Assembly (NCBI GenBank): GCA_963691655.1
Contig: OY829329.1
Location: forward strand, 8,012,708-8,076,707
DNA from: Toxonevra muliebris
Lineage: Eukaryota; Arthropoda; Insecta; Diptera; Pallopteridae
Length of the DNA stretch: 64,000 bases
Direction of reading: 5' to 3'
Under the pieces are notes generated by a model. That model was not told the DNA's origin. It worked only from the letters and a program-made list of their open reading frames with translations, and searched no databases. Positions 34,690-45,310 of the stretch are shown in pieces (positions within the stretch are counted from its first letter, which is position 1; the number at the start of each line of letters is the position of its first letter). Made by a program: the position numbers and the translations under genes.

Positions 34690-35670
34690 TAGGTGTTCCA
34701 ACCTAGACGACATTCCCCTACATATATTTTTCAAAGAAAGGTTATTGTTTTTTGTTAGAATTTGTATGGATATTTTATTGCACAGTTGGTCACCTTATTT
34801 TCCCAGGGTATTTCAATTATTACTACACCCTTTAAAATACACAAAAAAAATGCAATACATTTTTTTAATGTCATATTGAAGCCTGCACTTGCATATGAAA
34901 ATTGCATATCAAAAATTTTAAAAAATTATATCACACACTCTGGCACCTGTACGTAATGGGTTAAGAACCCATGCAAAATTTAAAAGTGAAACTTGAAGCA
35001 AACTAAACTTTTAGACTTAGTCATCAATCTAAGAAATTCCAAATGGGATTGAAAATTTTTTCGTAAAAAAATAGCAACATGAAATTGTATATTTTTGTTA
35101 TAAATTTATGTAGGAGAAAAGTTTTATTTTCATTTTAAAATATGCCAAAGTTATAGAAGAAGAAGAAGAAGAAATACAAGAATATCTCATAAAAGTATTC
35201 AACTACATTCACCTACATATGAAGCTAAGAAAATGCATACTATTTATTTACACTTCTTTTCTTTCAAGTAAGTTTTTCCTTACATGAGCGCACTATGTGC
35301 ACTGCAGTGTACCAAGCACACACACACACACACATACATACCCATACATACATTCCTCAATACACCAGGTCACCATCATTTCCAATAAAGAATAATTTTT
35401 CATAGACACAATTCATCTTGAAAAACGGTTTTCGGTATGAAATGTTGGTATTTCGCTTGGCTTAACACACGTTGCACTTATGCATGCTATGGCAATGCTA
35501 TGCTATGCTGCCATGCAATGCAATGCAATGCCACACAGTCGTGGTGCAATGGTAACTATCTACTGATGTGATGTCGTTGTCGAAGTTGCCCGTGCCACGA
35601 CATCGTGGCAAATGTGAATAAGATTCAGGCACAGGATATGCACGACTATACACACACACACACACATGTA
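34690..35670. other. non-coding DNA
   Basis: No gene was recognised. A perfect palindrome TGGGTTAAGAACCCA at about 34966 contains TTAA. GAA repeats at 35157-35173, ATGCA-type repeats at 35490-35530 and CA runs at 35319-35334 and 35650-35666 are present. Confidence 0.5.
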
Positions 35671-35679
35671 TAGGTATAT

Positions 35680-35681
<2 letters not shown>

Positions 35682-35728
<47 letters not shown>

Positions 35729-36280
35729 TAGAGGTGGCACAAAGCATTGAAAGCCGAAAAGTGTGGGACTTGCTTTTCAGCTCACCGCACCAAAAACCCA
35801 CCCCAGCTCCGTTTCCCTTCTTCCGTGGTACTACCGTTAGGCATTACTTCACGGAGGGGGAGCGGCCTATTGCCTCTTCATGACGCTCTGCGCTGTTGCT
35901 CAGCACAGCGTAGTTTTTTCATAATTGTAGTTGCCATGTTGCAGACAGCAGACCAATTCTCATTTGAGTCAAGCATTATTTCCACCAGGTTACTAACCAT
36001 TAGTGGACTCCCAACCCTTATGCTTAGCTCTTCTCTTTCATTCATAAATCGCGGACAGACAAAGAAAACGTGTTCAGCGTCTTCAATTACGTTCGGTACA
36101 CACTGGGTGCAAAACGGATTGTCGTCATGTTTAAATTTATGTAAGTAAGATTTAAAACATCCGTGTCCTGTCAGTATTTGGGTCAAGTAGTAGTCCACCT
36201 GTCCATGTCCTCGCTTTAGCCATCTCGAAATATTCGGGATTAGGCGGTACGTCCAACGTCCTTTAAAGGAAGAATCCCAA
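35682..36280 (-). mobile_element. 5'-truncated R1-like LINE insertion with ~46-base poly-A and target duplication
   Basis: The insert is bounded by AGGTATATG at 35672-35680 and 36281-36289, a target duplication of at least 9 bp. On the minus strand it opens inside ORF2, ends the frame at 35878, continues through a ~150-bp 3' UTR and finishes in a run of about 46 A (T-run 35682-35727 on the + strand). Intact poly-A and matching duplications suggest a recent insertion. Confidence 0.85.
35878..36280 (-). pseudogene. R1-like LINE ORF2 C-terminus (zinc-knuckle region)
   Basis: The frame is open for about 134 codons and contains GRWTYRLIPNISRWLKRGHG, DYYLTQILTGHGCFKSYL, and a Cys-rich motif C..C....(E)DAEHVFFVCPRF. 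This order is typical of the C-terminal domain downstream of the RT in R1-clade LINEs. RT and EN domains are absent through 5' truncation, and no stop occurs in the surviving part. The assignment to the R1 clade is from motif memory. Confidence 0.75.
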
Positions 36281-36290
36281 AGGTATATGT

Positions 36291-37200
36291 GTGTGTGTAT
36301 GTATGTGTGTATATATTTGCTTCGTGTTTCAGTTGGTAATGCATGAAAATGAAAATTCACGAGCAATTCTATTTAACTGTGCCTTCTGTGCCCTAAGCTT
36401 GAGCCCGTTTGTAATACTGCGCCTAGGCTGCAAATGAAAGCTGCTGCTGGTGCTGATGCTGATGCCGGTGCTGGTGCTGTTGGTTGAAAGTACAAAGTTT
36501 GAGGGTGCATTGGCCCACATTATTTATTGGCAGCACGTTTATCATTTCGAACAGCAGCAACAGCATTCATTTTTAGCCCTTTTCCTTGCATATAAAGTAA
36601 CTATTGAATATGATTAAGAGTAGCAAGAGTAGGCAAGCAGGCAGGCAGGCAGGCAGGCAGAGAAGAGGGGCAGGTCAGGAGGCGAAACAGGGCGCAACTG
36701 GGCAGCCTCTATATGTACCCACAATAGTTAACGAATTGTGCATTGTGGCCTTATGCTTAAAATTTATTGTGATGATTTTTAGAAAAACCAGGAAATATTT
36801 TTGAATTTGGCAACAGTTTGATAGAAATGTGTTTCCTTTTCCCCTCCTCCGAATTCATAAAGGATTTTAATTTGAATTTAATAGCAATGAGAGAAGTTGC
36901 TAATATTTTGTGAACATTTTTAAATATTTTTACTCATCAATTTAAAATAAACCAAAGAAAAAAAATCTATAAATTAAATCCTTTAAACTCATATTTAATC
37001 AAATTCAAACCATTGCATTTTTGTCTTTATGCATTACTTAGTTTTTGTCTACTTCGCATATTTTCCTTCTCAATTTTTTTTTTTTTTTTTTTTTGTAAGA
37101 AGATAAGAAAAATCAGTCATATTTGCATTTTTTTTTTATTTACCCAGCTAGCAAATTAACTAATGAGCTTAATTCATGAAATTAATTCTTCCTTTTAATC
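36291..37200. other. non-coding DNA
   Basis: No gene was recognised. A (GGCA)n run at about 36633-36660 and (CTG)-type repeats at 36436-36480 are present. Poly-T tracts around 37075-37135 precede the splice-site-like signal at 37203. Confidence 0.5.
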
Positions 37201-37202
37201 CA

Positions 37203-37264
37203 ATCTTTTCTCATTTCTCTCTTTTTTTTCTTCTTCTTTTTCTGCTTTATCTTTGTAGGTAAGT
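37203..37264 (+). promoter_or_regulatory. recursive (ratchet) splice site candidate
   Basis: A long pyrimidine tract (37203-37254, only scattered purines) is followed by TTTGTAG|GTAAGT with the junction between 37258 and 37259. This fuses a strong 3' splice site directly to a consensus 5' splice site, the form known for zero-length recursive exons in long Drosophila introns. A branchpoint-like AACTAATG occurs at about 37158. If functional, it implies a + strand host gene spanning this region. Confidence 0.6.
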
Positions 37265-37336
37265 TGGAAGAAAACCGCTAATTAGCGCAAGTGGTGCAGT
37301 TTTCAAGCGCAAGATGCACAAGTTGAAAATCTCTTG
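37259..37336 (+). other. candidate exon downstream of the recursive site
   Basis: A second donor, CTCTTG|GTAAGG, lies 78 bp downstream of the ratchet point, so the segment is defined as an exon by both ends. All three frames from its start contain early stops, so it cannot be an internal coding exon. A well-placed ATG (GCAAGATGCAC) could make it a 5' UTR/start exon (MHKLKIS...), or it could be a recursive-splicing exon that is normally skipped. Confidence 0.4.
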
Positions 37337-37338
37337 GT

Positions 37339-37651
37339 AAGGAGTTCTGTAAGGAGCAAATATTTATTATATAATTTATGCAAGGTTGCCATATTTTTGG
37401 ATTTCCATTTGTGGAAAAATTTCAATAATTTGATTGGAATTTAAAGTGAAGTAAAAAATGTTATCAGTTTCGTGAGAAATTCCAGAGAAATTTAGAAAAA
37501 TGCAGTCGCACTAACCACAGTACTCTGGAGCAATTTCGCTATCCTGCAAGTTTACTGGATCCCGATCACATTTTTTGTGCTGCCATATTGCTACCAAATC
37601 ATGAAATACTTAAATCGTTATAGCGGTACTTTAAAATTTGTATTAAAGAGT
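37339..37651. other. non-coding DNA
   Basis: Nothing beyond AT-rich sequence was seen between the candidate exon and the TTAA boundary of element B. Confidence 0.5.
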
Positions 37652-38165
37652 TTAACCCTTTCGACACCCTTGGACACCGGTGACTCAAAATAAGTTTTTT
37701 TTTTAGTTTTAGTTTACCAAAAGTTGGAAATTGCTAGCAAATTGACGGAACCAGAAATTTTAAAAATATTCTGGAAAAAAACTATTTTCTTAAGCACAGA
37801 TTTTCATATTTTTAAATTTTTGTTTATTTTCTTTGGAATTCTAAGTTTTTATATGGGTCACCAGTGAATCTATAATCCTAAATGAAAACTTTTTAAGAAC
37901 GTTTTACAATGAAATTGTAATCAGCGATGAAGAATTCAAGCTCGATTTTCCTTTATAGTCTATTTTTTTTTTTTTTTGCGGTTAAGAAAGGGTTAAGCAA
38001 AGATTTATTGTTAAACGGATGTGTCTATTTTGAAAAAATATCTATTAAAAATTTGCTGAGAAAGTTGGAAACAACACAGGATCACCGGCAACCAGAGTTG
38101 TAAAATAATGCATTCAATTTGATTACAATATCTTGCAGTCACAGTTAATAAACTACAATTCAGGA

Positions 38166-39736
38166 TTGCATTTATTGAATAAAATATTTGAACAGCAGTC
38201 GGAAGTCTTTTTTTTGGAGTTACCGATTGGTTTATTCATTTAGCAAATTTTCTTGGTTTCAAAGGAATGCAATCTTTTTTAGAAGTCATTGGAATGCAAA
38301 TCTTGACAGGTTTGAAGTCACTTCGAGTCACTTGAACTCACTTGGAGTCAATTGGAATTTTGAAGTCACTTGGAGTCGAATATGATTTGAAGTCAATTAG
38401 AGTCCCTTGAAGTTACTTAGATATAAAGTCAATGGGAGTCACTTTAAGTCACTTGAAATCAATTGGGATTTTGAAATTACTTAGAGTCACATGAATTCAC
38501 TTGAAGTCAATTAGGGTTTTGAAATGGCTTGGAGTCAATTGTGATTTGAAATCAATTTGAAGTCACTTGGAATATCAATTGTGGATTTGAAGTCACTTGG
38601 AGTCAATTGGGATTTTTTAGCCAATTGAAGGTCGATTGGGGTTTTGAAGTCACTTAGAGTTACTTGAAGTCAGTTGGTGTCACTTGGAGTCAAGTGGGAT
38701 TTGAAGTCAATTAAAGTCACTTAAAGTTATTAGAAATCAATTGGGGTTTTGAAGTCAGTTGGAGTCACTAGGAATCAATTGAGATTTGAAGTCATTTAGA
38801 GTCAATTGAGGTTTTGAAGTCACTTAGAGTCACTTGAAGTTAATTGGGGCTTTGAAGTCACTTGAAGTCAATTGGGATTTGGAGTCAATTAGGGATTTGG
38901 AGTCAATTGAGATTTGGAGTCAATTGAGATTTGGAGTCAATTGAGATTTGGAGTCAATTAGGGATTTGAAGTCAATTGGAATCATTTGAAGTCACTTCGA
39001 ATATGAAGTCAATTGGAGTAACTTTAAGGCAGTTGAAATCAATTGAGGTTTTGAAGTCAGTTGGAGCCACTTGAAGGCACTTGAGGTTAATTAGAGTTTT
39101 GAAGTCACTAGGAATCAATTAGGATTTGCAGCCAATTGGAGTCATTTGAAGTCAATTGGGGTTTTGAAATCACTTGAAGTCACCTGAGTCAATTGGGACT
39201 TGAAGTTACTTGAAGTCAATTAAGGTCTTAAAGTCACTTGGAGTTACTTGAAGTCAATTAAACTCAGAGCCAATTGAGATTTTAAAGTCCCTTGGAATCA
39301 GTTGGACTAATTGTTGAAGTCAATTGGGACTAATTGTAGTCACTTGAGGTCGATTGGGACTAATTGTAGTCACTTGAGGTCGATAGGGACTAGAAGTTAT
39401 TTGAAGTAGTCAGTTGTAGTCAATTGGAGCTTCAAGTGACTTTAAGTGGCTCCAATTTACTTCAAATCTCCAATTGACTCAGAATGACTACAAGTAACTC
39501 TAATTTACCTCGAACCCCAAATAATTCCAAGAGACTTCAAGTGACTCCAATTGTCTTCAAAATCCAATTGAGCCAAAGTGACTTCAAAAACAGTCATGAT
39601 TTTGAAATCATAAGATGCTTTCCCTTCCCAAGACTTCAGAAAAAGATTGCATTCCCTTGACTCCATCGGCGACTCTAAAAAGACTTCAAACTGCATTTTT
39701 TATTCCCCAGTCAAATATTTTATTCAATAAATGCAA
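38166..39736. mobile_element. Foldback-like element with repeat-filled inverted arms
   Basis: The ends are perfect 26-bp inverted repeats (38166-38191 and 39711-39736) starting TTGCATTTATTGAATAAAAT. Subterminal GGAATGCAATCTTTTT is also inverted at both sides. The left arm (to about 39420) is a degenerate array of GAAGTCACTTGGAGTCAATT units. The right arm (about 39421-39700) has the same unit in the opposite orientation. Arms made of inverted direct repeats are the structure of Drosophila FB elements. No coding region or clear target duplication was found. Confidence 0.75.
38290..39420. repeat. AAGTCACTTGGAGTCAATTGG minisatellite (long arm)
   Basis: Short variable units of about 8-20 bp alternate between GAAGTCACTTG, GAGTCAATTG and GGGATTTG. 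A more homogeneous patch with unit GAGATTTGGAGTCAATT occurs at about 38880-38960. Confidence 0.9.
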
Positions 39737-39944
39737 CCAAAAATAATTATTTATTTGATTAGATTTTTTTTTACCGCTTTTCCGTCAACCCATAAAAGTT
39801 CAGCTCCTTAGAGGAAAAAGAAATCATATTTTGATGGAAAATATTAACGGAAAATGGGGGGAGGGGGGGCCCAAGAATAAGATTATGTACTCGGTTTTGC
39901 ACTATTTCCTCTGGGTGCCTTATAGCCCCGAAAGGGTCAAACCT

Positions 39945-40433
39945 ACACGTTTACATAGTTTATAAATCGAAGGGTTAACTTTACACTTAAACAATTCAAG
40001 GGCAACGCTGATTATTTTATTCCCTTTATCTTGAAGCATTTACTATGACAATTATTGAAGGTGCAACTTGCAACTTCTATACAGGAATCCCACATAGGTA
40101 CCTACTACTATTAAAAAAGGAAATAAATAGCTGTTTTTAACATATACAATCCGCATAAGATATAACACATAAATAGTATGAAGATTCATATAAATACTTA
40201 TACATATATGAATTAAACTAGGTATAAATGCAAGTATTCACACTATGTATATAGATAAACAAAAATGTGAATATACTTTAGACATAATGCTACAAACATT
40301 CGTGCAACATATGCTGCAAACATGCCACAAAAAGTAATTAATTAAACAAATTTATGTAGCCACATGCGTTCATTGCATATCCTTAGCTGAATAGATGCAA
40401 GTATTGTGTGTGTGTATGTCTACTTATTACATA
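39945..40433. other. non-coding DNA
   Basis: No feature was recognised. A short TG-rich run lies near 40404-40418, immediately left of the hAT-like element's target duplication. Confidence 0.5.
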
Positions 40434-40723
40434 TAAGGATGCAGGGCCGTAGCCAGAAATTTTTTTTGGGGGGGTTTTCATTCGTAGAAAATATTCATAA
40501 ATAATTTTTATCAAACTGATTTTTAAATGGACCCTATCAGATTAAGGACAAAAAAAAGTAGATAAATGTCTTAAAACTTTAGGAAAAATTTTGCAATTTT
40601 TTTTTTTAATCTTAACCTCAAAAATATGGCAAAAAGCGACAAAAAAAATTCACTAAATAATCAAATTAAATTTTTCAATTTTTTAATGCATTTTTTTTAT
40701 CGCGAAGGACATAATTTCATTAA

Positions 40724-40935
40724 CTCATTGACTTCCCACTACTGATGATGTACCCAACCTCAAAAAAATTACCAAAAATAGTAGAGGCTCATTTTTTTCA
40801 AATGATCATCATTGGGAATTCGGACCATTATCAACGATAAGGAACCCGGATGAGGTTGGCTTATATTCTCTAAATTCGTGAAGTCACAGCATTCAAAGAG
40901 ATCTTTCTAGCCGTGGTGCTCTGAGTAATAATGGG
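40724..40935. mobile_element. possible TTAA MITE nested in the hAT-like element
   Basis: It is flanked by TTAA (40720-40723 and 40936-40939). The ends CTCATTGACTTCC and CCCATTATTACTC are only weakly inverted-repeat. It resembles the CCCATTAAG ends of the 22682 family, but the match is short. Confidence 0.35.
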
Positions 40936-41107
40936 TTAAAATTTAATTACATTTTAAGATTGTCTCCTAAAACTGCATGGGTTTTGCTTATAAGATGGTT
41001 CCTAGTTTTTGCGAAAGAATTTTTCACGTTGAACACGAATCTGAGGTCAAAAACTTCCCATCACGTTACGTTTTAGGAAAAAAAAATGGGATTCAAGCCA
41101 GTCTAAT

Positions 41108-41478
41108 TTTACAAGGATCCGATAATTTTCTCTATTTTTAATTAATTTTTAAACTTTTCAAACTGATTCAGGACGAATCCGATAGTTTTTTCTATTTTTT
41201 ATTAATTTTTAAACTTTTCAAACTGATTCAGGACGAATCCGATAAATTTTTCTATTTTTTATTAATTTTTTAAACTTTTCAAACTGATTCAGGACGAATC
41301 CGATAGTTTTTTCTATTTTTTATTAATTTTTAAACTTTTCAAACTGATTCAGGACGAATCCGATAAATTTTTCTATTTTTTATTAATTTTTTAAACTTTT
41401 CAAACTGATTCAGGACGAATCCGATAGTTTTTTCTATTTTTTATTAATTTTTAAACTTTTCAAACTGATTCAGGACGG
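41108..41478. repeat. 60/61-bp tandem repeat with 121-bp higher-order unit
   Basis: The word AACTGATTCAGGACGAATCC or its close variant occurs at about 41160, 41220, 41281, 41341, 41402 and 41462. Units alternate strictly between a 60-bp form (GATAGTTTTTT) and a 61-bp form (GATAAATTTTT plus one extra T), so the true repeating unit is a dimer present three times. Confidence 0.9.
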
Positions 41479-41834
41479 AACTTTAAATCAAAAACAGTTA
41501 CTGACCTAGAAAAACTATGAATGCAGTAAGTGCTCAGTATCACCTTCTCTTTTTGAATCCGTAGTCAAATCTCATGTCGAAGAAAACAAATCGGATTTGA
41601 TAGCATAGTGTAACTAAGATTTCAAATTTAGTTTTTATATTCGACTTTGTGGAAAAAAAAAACCAATGGAAGTAAAAATTTAGTTAAATAGATTTTATTT
41701 TGACTTTTTTTCCATCCATTGGCAATTAAACTCAAAAATGAGAATAAAGTTTCCACATTTCGGGGTGGGGGCGGGGGGGTCAGAACCCCCAAAACCCCAC
41801 CTCCCCCCCCCTAAATACGGCCTTGTAAGTATGT

Positions 41835-43230
41835 ATGTATATGATTCAACGACAAACTCTGATACTGTATACAAACTATGCAAATGAATTATTAGATGCA
41901 TTGGTCCGAAATTCTTAGTTTTTATCACATATGCAAGCATGCAAACATATAAAAAATACTTATCTTTTATCTAAACAACAACAACACCAGCAGCAGCAGC
42001 AGCGGCAGCAGCAGGTCGGTATGTGAAGGGGAGGGGATAACTAGCATTTTAGACAAATACATACCCGCTTTAGTTACTCATTAGAGTTTAGAGTTCTCTG
42101 CATTTGTGTATACCGCAAGGATACTATAACTGCAGCCTTGCAACCTGTCGACCTGCAGCATTTTCCCGTTTATCACTTTTTGTTTTTTTTTGCCAGTTTT
42201 GTTATTGTCGCTTGGTCGCTTCTCGACTGTCTTTACCTCATTCATGTTTAATTGATTTCCTTTTAATTTTTCTATTGCTTCTCTTGTGTTTGTTTTCCTT
42301 GTTTCTCGCCTGGTGTCATGTCAGCTGTGTGGTGATAATAAATGCATTCATTTGTGATCTATAGCACTAGAAGAATGCCCCTGAGTGTGTGAGTGTAAAT
42401 TTTGCTTTGACATTTAATTACATTTTATTTGAGTTTTTAATATGTGTGTGTGTGTAATGTGCACACATAAACTAAGCATACATATTTGTTTTGTGGTTCC
42501 CTTAGACAATCCCGGACTTTACATTATTTGTGGTTCTTTACTATTACTATTTCTATTACAAGCGGGGAGGGGAGGAGAGAAGAGAATCTTTGAATATTAC
42601 ATACTACATGGTGTCTTAAGTTTTTCTTTTATCAACTTTTGCATTATTTCTCTAATTTGTTTTTCTATTTTAGTGTTACCTGCAGAGGTCCTTGAAAGTA
42701 TTGACGAGAGAATACACAGTCGATTTGAAGTCTAGAAACTTTATGTATTAGCTTAAACCTTGTATGAAGGGAAAATGAGGGGAAGGATTCCAGATCCGAT
42801 CTTCCGCAGAGTAATCATGATTTCTAAATATTGCTTGCATAGGTTTAGGTCAATACAACCTTCAGTATTATACTCTTCCCCTGCCCTCACGCCTTTGAAC
42901 CGCAACTTTGCAACGTATTAAAAGTCGAGTGGTAAAACCGACCAAGATTTGTAATAAAAGAAAATATCTGAAGAGTCTAATAACATAAGTTTTCAAGATT
43001 CTTCCATAGACTTTCTATTGGGCCCAATGTGATGCCCTTCATTTATATTTGGGTGACCTTCCCTGTCTGTTCGGTTCCCTGCGGATCCAGAATGACTCTT
43101 TTAGGAACCATCCAGTCTCGATGAGGATGATCTGTGTAGATCTGATATCTGTGCATCAGCTATGTCAGTTAGTCCGTCAAAGAACCTTACACGGAGAGTT
43201 CGAAAACGTCGTTCGTGAAATGACAGAAAA
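41835..43230. other. mostly non-coding DNA; GC-balanced segment at its right end
   Basis: CAGCAGCAGC-type repeats at 41990-42014 and a G-rich purine patch at 42564-42585 occur. The segment 42760-43230 is less AT-rich and may be an old transposon fragment, but its frames match nothing recognised. A possible exon at 42674-42735 is listed separately. Confidence 0.45.
42674..42735 (+). other. weak candidate terminal exon
   Basis: A pyrimidine-rich acceptor (TTTGTTTTTCTATTTTAG, ending 42673) precedes a short frame that reads LPAEVLESIDERIHSRFEV and stops at 42733-42735. Codon use looks more protein-like than the surroundings. There is no recognised domain and no supporting donor or polyadenylation evidence, so it could equally be chance. 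Confidence 0.2.
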
Positions 43231-43237
43231 CGGCATA

Positions 43238-44657
43238 GCAGATGCTCGACTTATTCCATCATATGCGCCATTATTTTTGACATTGACAGCTATTCTATCT
43301 CGAAGAGCGCCAAAAATACTATAAGAATTGATCTGTCAAATAATTTTCATAATTTTACAAAAGTGTTTTACTATAGCTGAAAATGTCGAATTTCGTGCCA
43401 ACAAAAAAAACATTGGCGGGAAGTTTTAATTTGCTTCTTCCATTTAAAGAAAAACGCAACTGAAGCAAATCGTTTACTCACTGAAGCTTATCCTGACTGT
43501 GCTATAGACGTTAGAATGTGTCAGGTGGTGATTTTGATGTTGAAGACAGGGAACGTTCAGGCGGCCCGAAAAAGTTCGAAGATGAAGAATTGAAGGCATT
43601 ACTCGAAGAAGATTCATGTCAAACGCAACAAGAACTTGCAGAATCTTTAGGAGTTGATCAATCAACCATTTCTAAACGAATTAAAGCATTGGGAATGATT
43701 CAAAAGCAAGGAAATTGGGTGCCGTACGAATTGAGGCGAGTGATGTCGAAGGACGATTTTTCACATATGAACTGCTGATTGAACGACAGAAAAGAAAGGG
43801 TTTTCTGCATCGTATTGTGACTGGCACTGAAAAGTGGATACGTTACGATAACCCAAAGCGTTAAAAATCATGGGGACCGCCCGGACATGCATGAACATCA
43901 ACGGCAAAGCCGAACATCCATGGATCCAAGCTCATGCTGTGTATTTGGTGGGATATGAAAGTTGTTGTGTATTATGAGCTGTTGAAACCGAATGAAACGA
44001 TCACTGGCCACCGCTACCGACTACAATTGATACGTTTGAGCCGAGCATTAAACGATAAGAGGCCAGAATATGAGAATAGACACGACGCAGTTATTCTTCA
44101 GCACGACAATGCTCGGCCGCATGTTGCAAGGCAAGTAAAAACATACTTGGAAACGCTGAAATGGGAAGTGCTACCCCACCCGCCGTATTCTCCAGACATT
44201 GCTCCTTCTGATTATCACTTGTTCCGATCGATGACACATGGCTTGGCTGAACAGCACTTCCGTTCTTTCGAAGAACTCAAAAAATGCGTCGATTCGTGGA
44301 TAGCCTCAAAAGATGAGGAGTTCTTTCGACGCTGAATCCGTATGCTACCAGAAAGATGGGAAAACGTTGTGGCTAACGATGGACAATACTTTAAAGAATA
44401 AATTTATAATTGTAGCGGAAACACTTTTGTTCATTTTACTGTTGTTTGTTAAAATAAAATATCTTAAAAAAAAAAAAAATATGTATATATTTTTTTTTGT
44501 CAAATCTGTAAAATTATACCCGAAACATCGGAACAAAAGTCAAGCACTGACCTTACCAGGACTTGCCAGGCATTGTTCCCCTGTTTAGTAATCATTTTTT
44601 CACAGTAAATGTCCAAATTACGAAAAAAAATACGAGTTTATACATTCATACTCCCAA
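43238..44657 (+). mobile_element. mariner element, copy 1
   Basis: The 3' end ...TACATTCATACTCCCAA is followed by TA (44658-44659), and the same terminus is seen in copy 2. The 5' boundary is approximate: homology with copy 2 begins around ACTTATTCCATCATATGCGCC, and a TA lies at 43236-43237. It encodes a decayed transposase on the + strand. Confidence 0.7.
43383..44401 (+). pseudogene. mariner transposase (mauritiana-like), inactivated
   Basis: It starts MSNFVPTK and shows mariner landmarks: QSTISKRIKALGMIQKQGNWVPYEL (in part), GFLHRIVTG, MLCIWWDMK, VVYYELLKPNETI, LQHDNARPHVARQ and YSPDIAPSDYHLF. Defects are an early frameshift, a ~20-bp deletion near 43523, another frameshift before LIERQKRKG, and Thr in place of the first catalytic Asp (TGTEKW rather than TGDEKW). 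There is also a TAA after NPKR (43861) and a TGA after FFRR (44333). The second catalytic Asp pair is preserved. Similarity to Mos1-type mauritiana transposase is from family knowledge. It has no activity. Confidence 0.9.
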
Positions 44658-44800
44658 TATTTGCAGGTATTCTTTTCATGTTTCCTTTTTTCAAACTTTT
44701 CATAAAACGTTATTTCGTGCTTCTAAATCGTCCAACCGTCATTTGGCTCTGAAATCATCCAAATGTCGTAACGGTCGTCCATCTGGCAACGCTGCTCATG

Positions 44801-45310
44801 TCTTCTCTCTCTCTCTCTCTCATTTGTTATTTACTCTTGCTTAAGCAATGATTTTTACAACGATAAATGCAATGCTTTGTTCAATGAGTGAATTTTAAAG
44901 AACTTCCGACGCTAATATTTTGGAATTAGCTTAACCGATTTTAAATCTGATAACCTACTCGTCAAGCTCTTTAAATTGATATATAACTTGATAGTGTAGC
45001 ACTTCTGGATTTTCGGGAATAAAATTGTCAGGGATGGGCATTCGCACATGAAATGGAGGACTGTTTCTTCCTCCTCCTCAGAGCCGCAGCCCCGACAGAA
45101 GTCATTGAATGGCAGTCCTAGTCGTGCAGCATGTCTCCCCATTATGCAGTGTCCCGTGAGCACCGAAGTCGTAATGCTGCTGGAGTTTCTGCTAAGGTTG
45201 AGTAGTTGTCTAGTTCGTCTAATGTCCATAGTGGTCCATGTTAGCCTGGTAATACCACAAGTATGCTCCGCTACCCAGGATCTGTCATTTTTAAGAACTT
45301 AGTTATTTTC
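44801..45310 (-). pseudogene. LINE 3' end: C-terminal ORF2 domain, 3' UTR and (GA)n tail
   Basis: On the minus strand the frame reads ITRLTW, then SVLTGHCIMGRHAARLGLPF, NDFCRGCGSEEEEETVLHFM and CECPSL. This is the zinc-knuckle domain downstream of RNase H in R1/LOA/I-group LINEs. A stop follows near 44912, then about 90 bp of 3' UTR and a (GA)n tail (TC-run 44801-44821 on the + strand). The same 3' UTR and tail recur at 56211-56450. The upstream part of the element is missing at the junction with the next LINE. Confidence 0.75.

Larger units (their letters stand above)
37656..39936. mobile_element. piggyBac-like non-autonomous element B
   Basis: The left flank is TTAA (37652-37655) and the right flank is a decayed TCAA (39937-39940). 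The termini CCCTTTCGACACC and CCCTTTCGGGGC match those of element A. Homology to A covers the first ~450 bp (ATGGGTCACCAGTGA, ACTTTTTAAGAACG, AAAAATATCTATTAAAAAT) and the last ~100 bp (CTCGGTTTTGCACTATTTCC). B is larger because a Foldback-like element occupies its centre. Confidence 0.75.
40442..41825. mobile_element. hAT-like non-autonomous element
   Basis: The 8-bp target duplication TAAGGATG (40434-40441) / TAAGTATG (41826-41833) has one mismatch. The termini are CAGGGCCGTA and, read inward from the right, CAAGGCCGTA; both run into G-rich stretches that read GGGGGGG. CAG-type ends and 8-bp duplications are typical of hAT elements. At 1384 bp it lacks transposase but holds a tandem array and a possible nested TTAA MITE. 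Confidence 0.7.

Noticed and set aside
33567..34879. Overlapping open frames up to 259 codons within the pentanucleotide array
   Set aside because: They encode only five-residue periodic peptides (YITLH-type) because a 5-bp repeat lacks stops in several frames; not genes.
38290..39420. CRISPR-like array
   Set aside because: Units are contiguous and degenerate without unique spacers, and the host is eukaryotic.
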